From positions 1-11,814 of the forward strand of contig DSAR01000139.1 of assembly GCA_011046405.1 (NCBI GenBank): DNA of 11,814 bases, read 5' to 3'. A program made the translations under genes and the position numbers. The notes under the pieces are model-generated. The model was given only the letters and a program-made list of their open reading frames with translations. It searched no databases and had not been told where the DNA came from. Within the stretch, counting starts at the first letter, position 1. Each line of letters begins with the position of its first letter. Below, piece after piece: positions 6,036 to 11,814 of the stretch. Source of the stretch: Chloroflexota bacterium (GTDB lineage: Bacteria > Chloroflexota > Anaerolineae > B4-G1).

Positions 6036-7001
6036 ATGCTGACCGATAAATCACGCGTGACGCTCTTCTGGTTTACCATCGGGATGATGATCATCGTCGT
6101 CGCCAGCGCCATCATCACGCTCGTCCGGGTTGCCGGCGGGCCCATCGCAGAAGAAGCCCCCCTTTCCATCACGCCATCCGATATCTCCCTCTGCCTGGGA
6201 GAAGATTACCAGTTCACCGTCGAGGGTCTGGTGGAAGAGGACACCGAACTAATGTGGAGAACCTCAGAAGGCACCATCGACGAGGGACTGTTCTCCGCCG
6301 ATGCACCGGGTGACTACACCATCACCGTCATCCGCGACCGGCCCCGGGGCGTCGCCCAGGCCAACGTGCACGTCACGCTGTGCACGCCCACGCCAACTCC
6401 GGCCGATCCAGCGGGCGACGTCGTGCCGTATGAAGGCGGCGCCCCTATCGCGGGATCGCCCGGCGGGGTGGACATTCGCAACGCCAGCATCGGCGCCAAC
6501 CTGCGCGTCAACCTGGAACCCGGCGCCGATCTCCCGCCGCAACTGGCCGCTTGGGCCGTCGAGGGAGAGACCGTCCTGTGGATCGAGTTCTACCAGCCCA
6601 TCCCCGACCCGCCAGCCTATACCGATTGGCTGTTCGCTCTGGACCTGGATGGCGACACCACCACCGGACGCCCCCCCAATTCCGCCCGCATCAACCCAGA
6701 TATGGGCGACGACGCCGTCATCGGTGTGCTCTACAACCCAGCCAACGGCGACTACGCTCCTTACTTCCTGGTGTGGAACCCGACCCAGGGTGAACTGGTG
6801 GACGGCCCCAACGTGATCCGCACCTACATCGACGAGTCCCGCACGATGATCGCGCTGGCGCTACCTTTCGAGACCCTCATCCAGACCGTCGCCCAGACCA
6901 CCGGCGCCACCTACACGCCCGAAGCGGCGCGAGGCCGGGCCGCGACGCTGTCCTTCGTGCAGGAGCAGAGCGTGATCGACTTTTATCCTAACCGGCCGTG
7001 A
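6036..7001 (+). CDS. Membrane-anchored surface protein with Ig-like and C-terminal beta domains
   Basis: The product is 321 residues. After a short basic start (MLTDKSR), residues 9-31 form one membrane helix (FWFTIGMMIIVVASAIITLV), so the protein is probably anchored with its C-terminus outside. Residues 42-115 look like a bacterial Ig-like domain (LCLGEDYQFTVEGL, then GLFSADAPGDYTITV), with C53 and C116 as a possible disulfide. A TPTPTP linker follows at 117-122, typical of Chloroflexota surface proteins. The rest (about 125-321) is beta-rich with FALDLDGDTTTGRP, a possible calcium-binding loop, and resembles DOMON/CBM9-like carbohydrate- or haem-binding folds; that assignment is tentative. 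The ribosome binding site AGGAGG (6026-6031) precedes ATG 6036. It points the same way as the GH20 gene 133 bp downstream, so a shared role in glycan handling is possible but unproven. Confidence 0.8.
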   Translation: MLTDKSRVTLFWFTIGMMIIVVASAIITLVRVAGGPIAEEAPLSITPSDISLCLGEDYQFTVEGLVEEDTELMWRTSEGTIDEGLFSADAPGDYTITVIRDRPRGVAQANVHVTLCTPTPTPADPAGDVVPYEGGAPIAGSPGGVDIRNASIGANLRVNLEPGADLPPQLAAWAVEGETVLWIEFYQPIPDPPAYTDWLFALDLDGDTTTGRPPNSARINPDMGDDAVIGVLYNPANGDYAPYFLVWNPTQGELVDGPNVIRTYIDESRTMIALALPFETLIQTVAQTTGATYTPEAARGRAATLSFVQEQSVIDFYPNRP

Positions 7002-7006
7002 TGGGG

Positions 7007-7086
7007 GACCGGTATGTTGGTGGACCGATATATTGGTAGACCGGTATGTTGGTAGACCGGTATATTGGTAGATTGGTAAACCGGTA
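7007..7086. repeat. Five tandem 16-bp repeats
   Basis: Units of the type gaccggtatgttggta follow each other without gaps at 7007, 7023, 7039, 7055 and 7071. The middle units differ by only one or two bases and the last is more diverged (gattggtaaaccggta). The period is not a multiple of three and the array is outside any gene, starting 5 bases after the stop of the surface-protein gene. Confidence 0.85.
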
Positions 7087-7134
7087 AGGGGGTAAGGGCA
7101 GGAGACTCTGTCAGAAGTACGTAAAGGAGTAGAG

Positions 7135-8685
7135 ATGACACGGACGATTAGCATCATTCCCCAACCGGGGAAGTTGGAAGTTGGATCGGGCGCTTTCGCC
7201 TTGACGGCTGAGACGAGGATTTTTGCCAGCGACGCTAGCGTGCCGATGGGCTATTACCTGGCGCGGCTGTTGAGGCCCGTGATCGGTTTCCAGCTGCCGG
7301 GCGAGCGGACGTCAACGTCCCCGGACACTGCCAATGCCATCACGCTGCGCCTCACGCCAGGATCAGGAAAGAAGCGCCCGGCCCCGGAAAGCTACGCCCT
7401 ATCCGTGACCGACGCTGGCATCACCATCGAGGCCCCCAGGCCAGCAGGTCTGTTCTACGGCGTGCAGACGTTGCGCCAATTCCTGCCGCCGGCCATCGAA
7501 AGCCAGACCTCGCCATCCGGCGTCGCCTGGACGATCCCGCACGTATCTATCGAGGATGCTCCTCGCTATTCTTGGCGCGGCATGCACCTGGACGTGAGCC
7601 GCCACTTCTTCTCCGTCTCCTTCGTCAAGCGTTACATCGACTTGCTGGCGATGTACAAGTTCAACCGTTTCCACTGGCACCTGACCGACGATCAGGGCTG
7701 GCGCATCGAGATCAAATCGCACCCGCGCCTGACCGAGATCGGCGCGTGGCGGACGGAACGGGATGGCACCATCTCCGGCGGCTTCTACACCCAGGATGAA
7801 ATCCGCGAGGTCGTGGACTACGCCCGAGAACATTTCATCACCGTCGTCCCGGAGATCGAGATGCCCGGTCACGCCCAGGCGGCCCTGGCGGCCTACCCGG
7901 AACTCGCGTGCACCAGCGGCCCCGGGGAGATCGCGGTATGGAATCGCTGGGGCATTTCCAAGGAGGTGTTCTGCGCCGGCAAAGAGGCGACGTTCGATCT
8001 ACTGGAGGACGTCCTGGCCGAGGTCGTCGCGCTCTTCCCCGGCCCCTACGTCCACGTCGGCGGCGACGAGTGTCCCAAGGACCGCTGGTCGGCCTGCGAC
8101 GATTGCCAGGCCCGCATCCAGGCGGAGGGGTTGGCCGACGAGAATGCGTTGCAAAGCTACTTCATCAAGCGCATCTCCCGCTTCCTCTCGAAGCGAAACC
8201 GGCAACTCATCGGGTGGGACGAGATTCTCGAAGGGGGCTTGGCGGAAAGGGCCATCGTGATGTCGTGGCGCGGGACCGAGGGCGGTATCCAGGCCGCGCG
8301 CGCCGGGCACGACGTGATCATGACGCCCACCTCTCACTGTTATTTCGATTACAAGCACGCTGACCGGCCGGACGAACCGGGACAATGGGGCGTCATCCCG
8401 CTGAAAAAGGTCTATGACTACGAACCGACCCCCGCCGAACTCACGCCCGCCGAGGCCCAGCACGTCCTGGGCTCCCAGGGCAACGTCTGGTCCGAGAGCA
8501 TGCCCACCACGCGAGACGTGGAACAGATGGTCTTCCCCCGGCTCTGTGCCCTGGCCGAGGTCGTGTGGTCGCCCCGAGGCCAGCGAGACTGGGAGGATTT
8601 CAAGGCCCGCCTGCGCGCCCACGGCGAACGGCTGCAAGCATTGGACGTCGAGTACTACCGCGACCAGGAGATATGGCCTGCGTAG
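7135..8685 (+). CDS. Beta-N-acetylhexosaminidase, glycoside hydrolase family 20
   Basis: The 516-residue enzyme releases terminal N-acetylglucosamine or N-acetylgalactosamine from glycans by substrate-assisted catalysis. Residues 5-130 form the usual N-terminal GH20b domain (starting ISIIPQPGKLEV). The catalytic barrel follows: RGMHLDVSRHFF (148-159), NRFHWHLTDDQGWRIEI (177-193), VVPEIEMPGHAQAAL (237-251), and HVGGDE (307-312) with the catalytic pair D311-E312, then GWDEILEGG (360-368) and a late GSQGNVWSE. All expected sites are intact and the length is normal for the family. No signal peptide is visible, so it probably acts in the cytoplasm on imported oligosaccharides or recycled wall fragments. 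AAAGGAG about 6 bases before ATG 7135 supports the start. The convergent ABC ATPase gene ends 34 bp away. Confidence 0.95.
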   Translation: MTRTISIIPQPGKLEVGSGAFALTAETRIFASDASVPMGYYLARLLRPVIGFQLPGERTSTSPDTANAITLRLTPGSGKKRPAPESYALSVTDAGITIEAPRPAGLFYGVQTLRQFLPPAIESQTSPSGVAWTIPHVSIEDAPRYSWRGMHLDVSRHFFSVSFVKRYIDLLAMYKFNRFHWHLTDDQGWRIEIKSHPRLTEIGAWRTERDGTISGGFYTQDEIREVVDYAREHFITVVPEIEMPGHAQAALAAYPELACTSGPGEIAVWNRWGISKEVFCAGKEATFDLLEDVLAEVVALFPGPYVHVGGDECPKDRWSACDDCQARIQAEGLADENALQSYFIKRISRFLSKRNRQLIGWDEILEGGLAERAIVMSWRGTEGGIQAARAGHDVIMTPTSHCYFDYKHADRPDEPGQWGVIPLKKVYDYEPTPAELTPAEAQHVLGSQGNVWSESMPTTRDVEQMVFPRLCALAEVVWSPRGQRDWEDFKARLRAHGERLQALDVEYYRDQEIWPA

Positions 8686-8688
8686 TCA

Positions 8689-8714
8689 ATTGGGGGTGCT
8701 GACCCAATGCCCCC
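8689..8714. terminator. Possible weak bidirectional terminator
   Basis: In the 34 bp between the convergent GH20 and ABC ATPase genes, attggg (8689-8694) can pair with cccaat (8703-8708). An alternative pairing is ggggg (8692-8696) with ccccc (8710-8714). There is no T-tract, so the call rests on position and a short stem. Confidence 0.3.
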
Positions 8715-8719
8715 GCGAA

Positions 8720-9553
8720 TCACACCAATCCCTCTCGACTGAGCACCTCCCGCACGCGATGAGTCAGAGCGACGAAGGCCGGCGTCTCCATCGTCTCCAA
8801 CTGGCGCGGGCGGGGCAGGTCGATGGCAATCTCGGCCTTGATGGAGGCGGGGCGCTGGCTCAGCACCAGCACCCGGTCGGCCAGGAGCACGGCCTCGTTC
8901 ACCGAGTGGGTGACCATCAGCACCGTCTTGCGCCGGGCGCCCCAGATGCGCAGGAGTTCCTGGCTCATGCGCTCCCGCGTCATCGCGTCCAACGCCCCGA
9001 AGGGCTCGTCCAGCAGCAAGAGCCGGGGATCGTGGATCAACGCCCGCGCCAGGGCCACCCGCTGGGCCATCCCGCCCGAAAGCTGCGCTGGGTAGGCGTC
9101 CTCGAAACCGGCGAGGCCCACCAGGTCCAGCAGGGCCTGGGCCTGGTAACAAGCCTCTCCCCGGCGGCAGCCGTTCAGTTCCAGGGGCAGCATCACGTTC
9201 TGCTGCACGGTCCGCCAGGCCATCAGCGTCGGCTCCTGGAAGACCAGGCCCACGTCCCGGCGCGGGTTCCGTACCTCCTCACCATCCAGGTAGACCCGCC
9301 CGCTCGTGGGCTGTTCCAGGCCGGCGACCAGGCGCAACAGCGTCGTCTTGCCGCACCCCGAAGGCCCCACGAAGCAGACGAACTCCCCCTCGAAGACGTA
9401 GAAACTCACCTCGTCCAGCACCGATAACCACCCACGGGGTTGCCGGTAGCCGATATGCAGGTCTTCAACCCGCAAGAGCGTCTCGCTCAATGCTGCCGCC
9501 ACCTCTTCCGTCCACCGCCTGTCATCTAATGCCGGCATCGTTCTCGCGATCAT
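8720..9553 (-). CDS. ABC transporter ATPase, NitT/TauT (SsuB/TauB) type
   Basis: The 277-residue ATP-binding subunit belongs to importers for nitrate, sulfonate, taurine or thiamine-precursor-like substrates. It has Walker A GPSGCGKTT (63-71), Q-loop Q106 in VFQEPTLMAW, signature LSGGMAQR (158-165), Walker B LLLLDEP (178-184), D-loop GALDA and H-loop H216 in VTHSVNEA. EPTLMAWRTVQQNV and THSVNEAVLLADRV are characteristic of this subfamily, but substrate cannot be read from the ATPase. The frame is open to 9679, but ATG 9553 has aggtg just upstream and fits the family length; ATG 9538 is another possibility. The permease and substrate-binding genes are absent from both sides within the window: upstream is a 686-bp repeat-rich gap, and downstream is the convergent GH20 gene. 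Confidence 0.92.
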   Translation of the reverse strand: MIARTMPALDDRRWTEEVAAALSETLLRVEDLHIGYRQPRGWLSVLDEVSFYVFEGEFVCFVGPSGCGKTTLLRLVAGLEQPTSGRVYLDGEEVRNPRRDVGLVFQEPTLMAWRTVQQNVMLPLELNGCRRGEACYQAQALLDLVGLAGFEDAYPAQLSGGMAQRVALARALIHDPRLLLLDEPFGALDAMTRERMSQELLRIWGARRKTVLMVTHSVNEAVLLADRVLVLSQRPASIKAEIAIDLPRPRQLETMETPAFVALTHRVREVLSREGLV

Positions 9554-9602
9554 GCACACCTGCCTTTCATACGTATGACTCAATCCACATGAGGCGTAAA
9601 AC

Positions 9603-9645
9603 GTGAGTGACTGCTCACCTTGTGCCCGCCGGATCACAATCCGGC
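9603..9645. repeat. Pair of small hairpins upstream of the ABC ATPase
   Basis: gtgag (9603-9607) can pair with ctcac (9614-9618), and gccggat (9628-9634) pairs perfectly with atccggc (9639-9645) over a 4-base loop. They lie 50-90 bases before the ATPase start, in what would be its leader or promoter region. They could be leader structures or degraded repeats. No known riboswitch was recognised. Confidence 0.4.
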
Positions 9646-9690
9646 AGTTTACAGGCGACGAGTTGGCTTCCGTCACCACCCATGATGGTC

Positions 9691-9827
9691 CTTTTTTTTG
9701 CCACGAATTGCACGAATTTTACGAATTTATCTTCTTTTCTTCGTGTCAATTCGTGAAAACCTGTCCTGAGCGTAGTCGAAGGATTCGTGGCTGATTTGTG
9801 ATGCTCCCCCAAGTTTTGTATGCGCCC
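9691..9827. repeat. Truncated second copy of the 5784-5933 element, with internal insertion
   Basis: This copy matches 5824-5933 with two substitutions and a longer T-run, but it lacks the left 40 bp and so has no left terminal repeat. At 9759-9783 it carries 25 extra bases containing CCTGAGCGTAGTCGAAGG, absent from the other copy, where gaaa runs directly into ttcg. The near-identity of the two copies argues for recent spread. The insert resembles a short REP-like repeat common in environmental bacterial genomes. Confidence 0.8.
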
Positions 9828-9946
9828 ATCTGACGATCCCCTTCGAGCAAAGCAAAGCAATCAGATTTAAATGCAATCGCCCTGCCTGACGGAGAGACGG
9901 CACCTCTCTGGATGGCGTGTCCCGTAGCCAGAATTACTGTCTAGTA

Positions 9947-10099
9947 TTCACTACCCGACATTCGTGGCCAAGAACCTGATTTTCGATCACGAATCACACG
10001 AACGGTCGAATTTCACGAATGTTTTTTGAAATTCGAAGCCAAAATTCGTGTTATTTGTCCATTCGTGACATTCGTGATCCAGAGATGTCGGGTAATAAA
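9947..10099. mobile_element. MITE-like element with 8-9 bp direct repeat
   Basis: The 153-bp element has 15-bp terminal inverted repeats (9947-9961 and 10085-10099, 13 of 15 matching, with tacccgacat perfect). It is flanked by gtctagta(t) at 9939-9946/7 and 10100-10107/8, an exact direct repeat. Inside, gatcacgaat and later attcgtgatc words form a second palindrome built from cacgaat motifs, as in the element at 5784. The terminal sequence differs from that element, so it may be a different subfamily. It has no coding capacity. Confidence 0.68.
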
Positions 10100-10169
10100 G
10101 TCTAGTATAGCCGAAACCCAAGAGAGCGCAACAGCCATCGGATCAGCGCTGCTTGCACAGATCGAACGC

Positions 10170-10198
10170 TTTTCTATCGAGAGAACGTATTGTATAAT
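10170..10198 (+). promoter_or_regulatory. Promoter for the YtxH-like gene
   Basis: A perfect TATAAT lies at 10193-10198, with TTTTCT (10170-10175, a weak -35) 17 bases upstream. Transcription would begin near 10205, leaving about 35 bases of leader with a strong ribosome binding site before ATG 10240. Confidence 0.5.
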
Positions 10199-10239
10199 AT
10201 GTGATGAGGTCAATTCCAATTCTCAAGGAGGTGGATGAA

Positions 10240-10485
10240 ATGCAAAAGTTTTTCAATTTTGCCTTAGGGGCGCTGGTCGGCGCCCTCGTTGGTTCGGCAC
10301 TGGCCCTGCTGTTGGCCCCGGCCTCGGGGGTAGAGGTGCAAAATCAAGTGCGATCGCGGGTTCAGGATTTGATCGAAGAAGGACGACGGGCAGCGGCTGC
10401 TCGACGTGTGGAATTGGAGAGACAGCTAGAAGCTTTCAAGCAAGGCGAGACCAAGACCAGCAAGGTCAACGTCAAATTGCAATAG
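10240..10485 (+). CDS. YtxH-like small membrane protein
   Basis: The 81-residue protein has an N-terminal glycine-zipper membrane helix (FALGALVGALVGSALALLLA), then the APASG turn typical of YtxH-domain proteins, then a charged amphipathic coiled coil (RSRVQDLIEEGRRAAAARRV and onward) and a basic tail. YtxH proteins are small envelope or stress-associated proteins; no enzymatic role is known to me. ATG 10240 is chosen over in-frame GTG 10201 because AAGGAGGTG (10225-10233) lies 6 bases before it, and the probable transcription start is beyond 10201. It converges on the large partial gene, with only 6 bases between stop codons. Confidence 0.85.
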   Translation: MQKFFNFALGALVGALVGSALALLLAPASGVEVQNQVRSRVQDLIEEGRRAAAARRVELERQLEAFKQGETKTSKVNVKLQ

Positions 10486-10500
10486 CGATCGCTATTTTTC
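10481..10500 (+). terminator. Short palindromic terminator shared by convergent stops
   Basis: aatagcgatcgctatt (10481-10496) is a perfect 16-bp palindrome followed by TTTT, so the plus-strand transcript could form a 6-bp stem with a GATC loop and a U-tract. Both flanking stop codons (TAG at 10483-10485 and, on the other strand, 10494-10492) lie inside it. The stem is short, so termination efficiency is uncertain. Confidence 0.4.
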
Positions 10501-11814
10501 CACAATGCTTAACACGTAATGCGCCGGGTGAGGGGTGAGAGGGCCCAGGCCAGAGATCACGAGGATGGCTTCGTCCCAGCCTTTGCTTTTCAACGGCACG
10601 AGCCACTCAGTGGGTCCTTGTTCATCGAGATGCAGGTGTTCTATCGTTGGAACACCTGCATTTTCTTCTTCTAGACCGATAAGGCGTACGAGATAGCGTT
10701 GAGCGATTTGGCCATCACTGTGAATGAAGCCGTTGGATTCCCACGTAGGCATCGCACTTTCTAAGTCGTCGACGTAACCAATGGCTGGGATAGCGATGTC
10801 ATCGACGAAAAAACCCTCCCCGGTGATGGCCGCATCGGTCAGATAGTTGAAGGCTACCGTGACCTGGGTTCCGGCGTAGGGCGCTAGGTCTACCTGTTCC
10901 TGAACCCATCTCTGGGAGGGGACGTTTGATTTAGGCATGGTCAACAGCGTACGCCATTCATCGTCATCTGTACCAGCCTCAACAGTGACGTGATCATAAC
11001 CCCGTTCGACGTCGTACCACGCCCAGTAGGTCATCGTGATCGGTTGACCCGGTTCGATTGCAGAGAAATCGAAGGCGCGAGTGAGGGTCGTCATCGACTC
11101 GTCCGCCCGATTCGACCACCAATAATAGCGTCCGCTGTGAGCGGAAGGGGTGAGCAACGTGACCGTCGGCGTTCCGGTGAAACGAAGCACGAGATCGGCG
11201 TCTCCCCGGAGAGAGAGATAGGCCGCGCCAAATTGTTGCACCGATGCCTCGATGGTCACGGGATATTGCTCGTAGGAGGCCTCTCGAGCCGGACGGGGCA
11301 GATCGAGCGCAGCGGAGGTATAAGGGGACGACGTATTCGCCAGATCCACGTTCAAGTAATTGGCAACGAGCCAGTCTCCAAAGAAATCCTCGAACGTTTG
11401 CTCGGCGCCCAGAGCGTCCAGTGTGGCGTCGAAGCCGGCGATCCCGTCCAGCGATTGGCTCATCAACTCGCGGATGCCCTCGTCACCAAAATGCTGGTGA
11501 AAGTAAGCGGCGAAGAGAAAGGCCGCACCCCGATGGGGCGGCGTTTCCGTCTCGCGCCACGTGGTCAGGGAGGCGGTGGGGCTTTCCAGATACGCCTGCG
11601 CATCCTCCGTCGATTGTAATCCCGCTAACTGAAGCGCTAACTCCGCCAACCCCTCCTTGACCCAGCGCTTCTCATTGCGATCCTGGAACCATTGGATGAT
11701 GCGTTGAAAATGGCCGGTCAGCAAGGCGTAATAGGCCGGACTGCCAACCTCGACGTTTGTATGGACGACGATGAGTTCCGCTTCGTTAGAATATGGGTAG
11801 ACCTCGCGGGGCAA
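10492..11814 (-). CDS. Immune-inhibitor-A-like (peptidase M6-related) protein, partial, HExxH lost
   Basis: The gene runs off the right edge of the window; 440 residues of the C-terminal part are visible. Near the edge, LLTGHFQRIIQWFQDRNEKR and then WVKEGLAELA resemble the LAHEFQHLI...NE..W..EGLAELA region of zinc metallopeptidases of the immune inhibitor A type. Here H, E and H of HExxH are replaced by G, H and R, while the downstream EGLAE is kept. The middle part includes YWAWYDVERGYDHVTVEAGT, and GFFVDDIAIP lies near the C-terminus; both are typical of the beta-sandwich domain of these secreted proteins. It is probably exported, but the N-terminus is outside the window. It is likely catalytically inactive, perhaps a binding or structural paralogue. 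Confidence 0.75.
   Translation of the reverse strand: MPREVYPYSNEAELIVVHTNVEVGSPAYYALLTGHFQRIIQWFQDRNEKRWVKEGLAELALQLAGLQSTEDAQAYLESPTASLTTWRETETPPHRGAAFLFAAYFHQHFGDEGIRELMSQSLDGIAGFDATLDALGAEQTFEDFFGDWLVANYLNVDLANTSSPYTSAALDLPRPAREASYEQYPVTIEASVQQFGAAYLSLRGDADLVLRFTGTPTVTLLTPSAHSGRYYWWSNRADESMTTLTRAFDFSAIEPGQPITMTYWAWYDVERGYDHVTVEAGTDDDEWRTLLTMPKSNVPSQRWVQEQVDLAPYAGTQVTVAFNYLTDAAITGEGFFVDDIAIPAIGYVDDLESAMPTWESNGFIHSDGQIAQRYLVRLIGLEEENAGVPTIEHLHLDEQGPTEWLVPLKSKGWDEAILVISGLGPLTPHPAHYVLSIVEK

Noticed and set aside
7763..8637. Long alternative frames inside the GH20 gene
   Set aside because: Arg/Ala/Ser-rich composition with no domain. The GH20 frame has complete catalytic motifs across the same bases.
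8414..9427. Long open frames on both strands over the GH20 end and the ABC ATPase gene
   Set aside because: They are low-complexity, Gln/His/Arg-rich or Gly/Pro-rich shadows in GC-rich DNA, opposite or out of frame to clear enzymes with all motifs intact.

Overview
The window looks like a piece of a Chloroflexota chromosome, most likely Anaerolineae-like. This is inferred from the moderately high GC content, a surface protein with a TPTPTP linker, a GH20 beta-hexosaminidase, a NitT/TauT-type ABC ATPase, an immune-inhibitor-A-like protein, and an unusual load of short palindromic interspersed repeats. No rRNA, tRNA or CRISPR array was seen. No gene places the organism to genus.

Layout. Positions 1-526 hold a long perfect hairpin inside a wider inverted repeat, then sequence with no recognisable gene. 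Two small plus-strand membrane-protein genes (527-940, 946-1182) converge on a CpaF/TadA-type secretion ATPase (minus, 1306-2763), and a 124-bp foldback separates them. The ATPase is preceded on the same strand by a small cysteine-containing protein of unknown function (2863-3399) with a good sigma70-type promoter at 3438-3466. Further along the minus strand are a HAD phosphatase of the pyrimidine 5'-nucleotidase type (3471-4136), joined by an ATGA overlap to a 2H-phosphoesterase-like gene (4133-4726). Ahead of these is a short membrane-segment reading frame (4747-4926) that may be a frameshifted N-terminus. A stand-alone CBM48 domain (5239-5523) ends this strand block.

From 6036 the plus strand carries a membrane-anchored surface protein with an Ig-like domain and a second beta-rich domain (6036-7001), a 16-bp tandem repeat, and a cytoplasmic GH20 hexosaminidase (7135-8685). 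An orphan ABC ATPase (minus, 8720-9553) converges on the hexosaminidase. A 686-bp repeat-rich gap follows, then a YtxH-like small membrane protein (10240-10485). That gene converges within 6 bp on the partial 3' part of an immune-inhibitor-A-like protein (10492-11814), whose HExxH motif appears destroyed.

Most striking is a set of 143-153 bp elements (4942-5084, 5784-5933, 9947-10099). Each has imperfect terminal inverted repeats, internal head-to-head words (cacagatt or cacgaatt), and a flanking 8-9 bp direct repeat that looks like a target-site duplication. A fourth, truncated copy (9691-9827) is nearly identical to the second and itself carries a 25-bp insertion. These look like non-autonomous transposable elements. 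No transposase is present in the window.

The genes do not form one pathway. Carbohydrate-related functions (GH20, CBM48, the surface protein) and nucleotide-related functions (HAD, 2H) are adjacent but separated by repeats and by strand switches.
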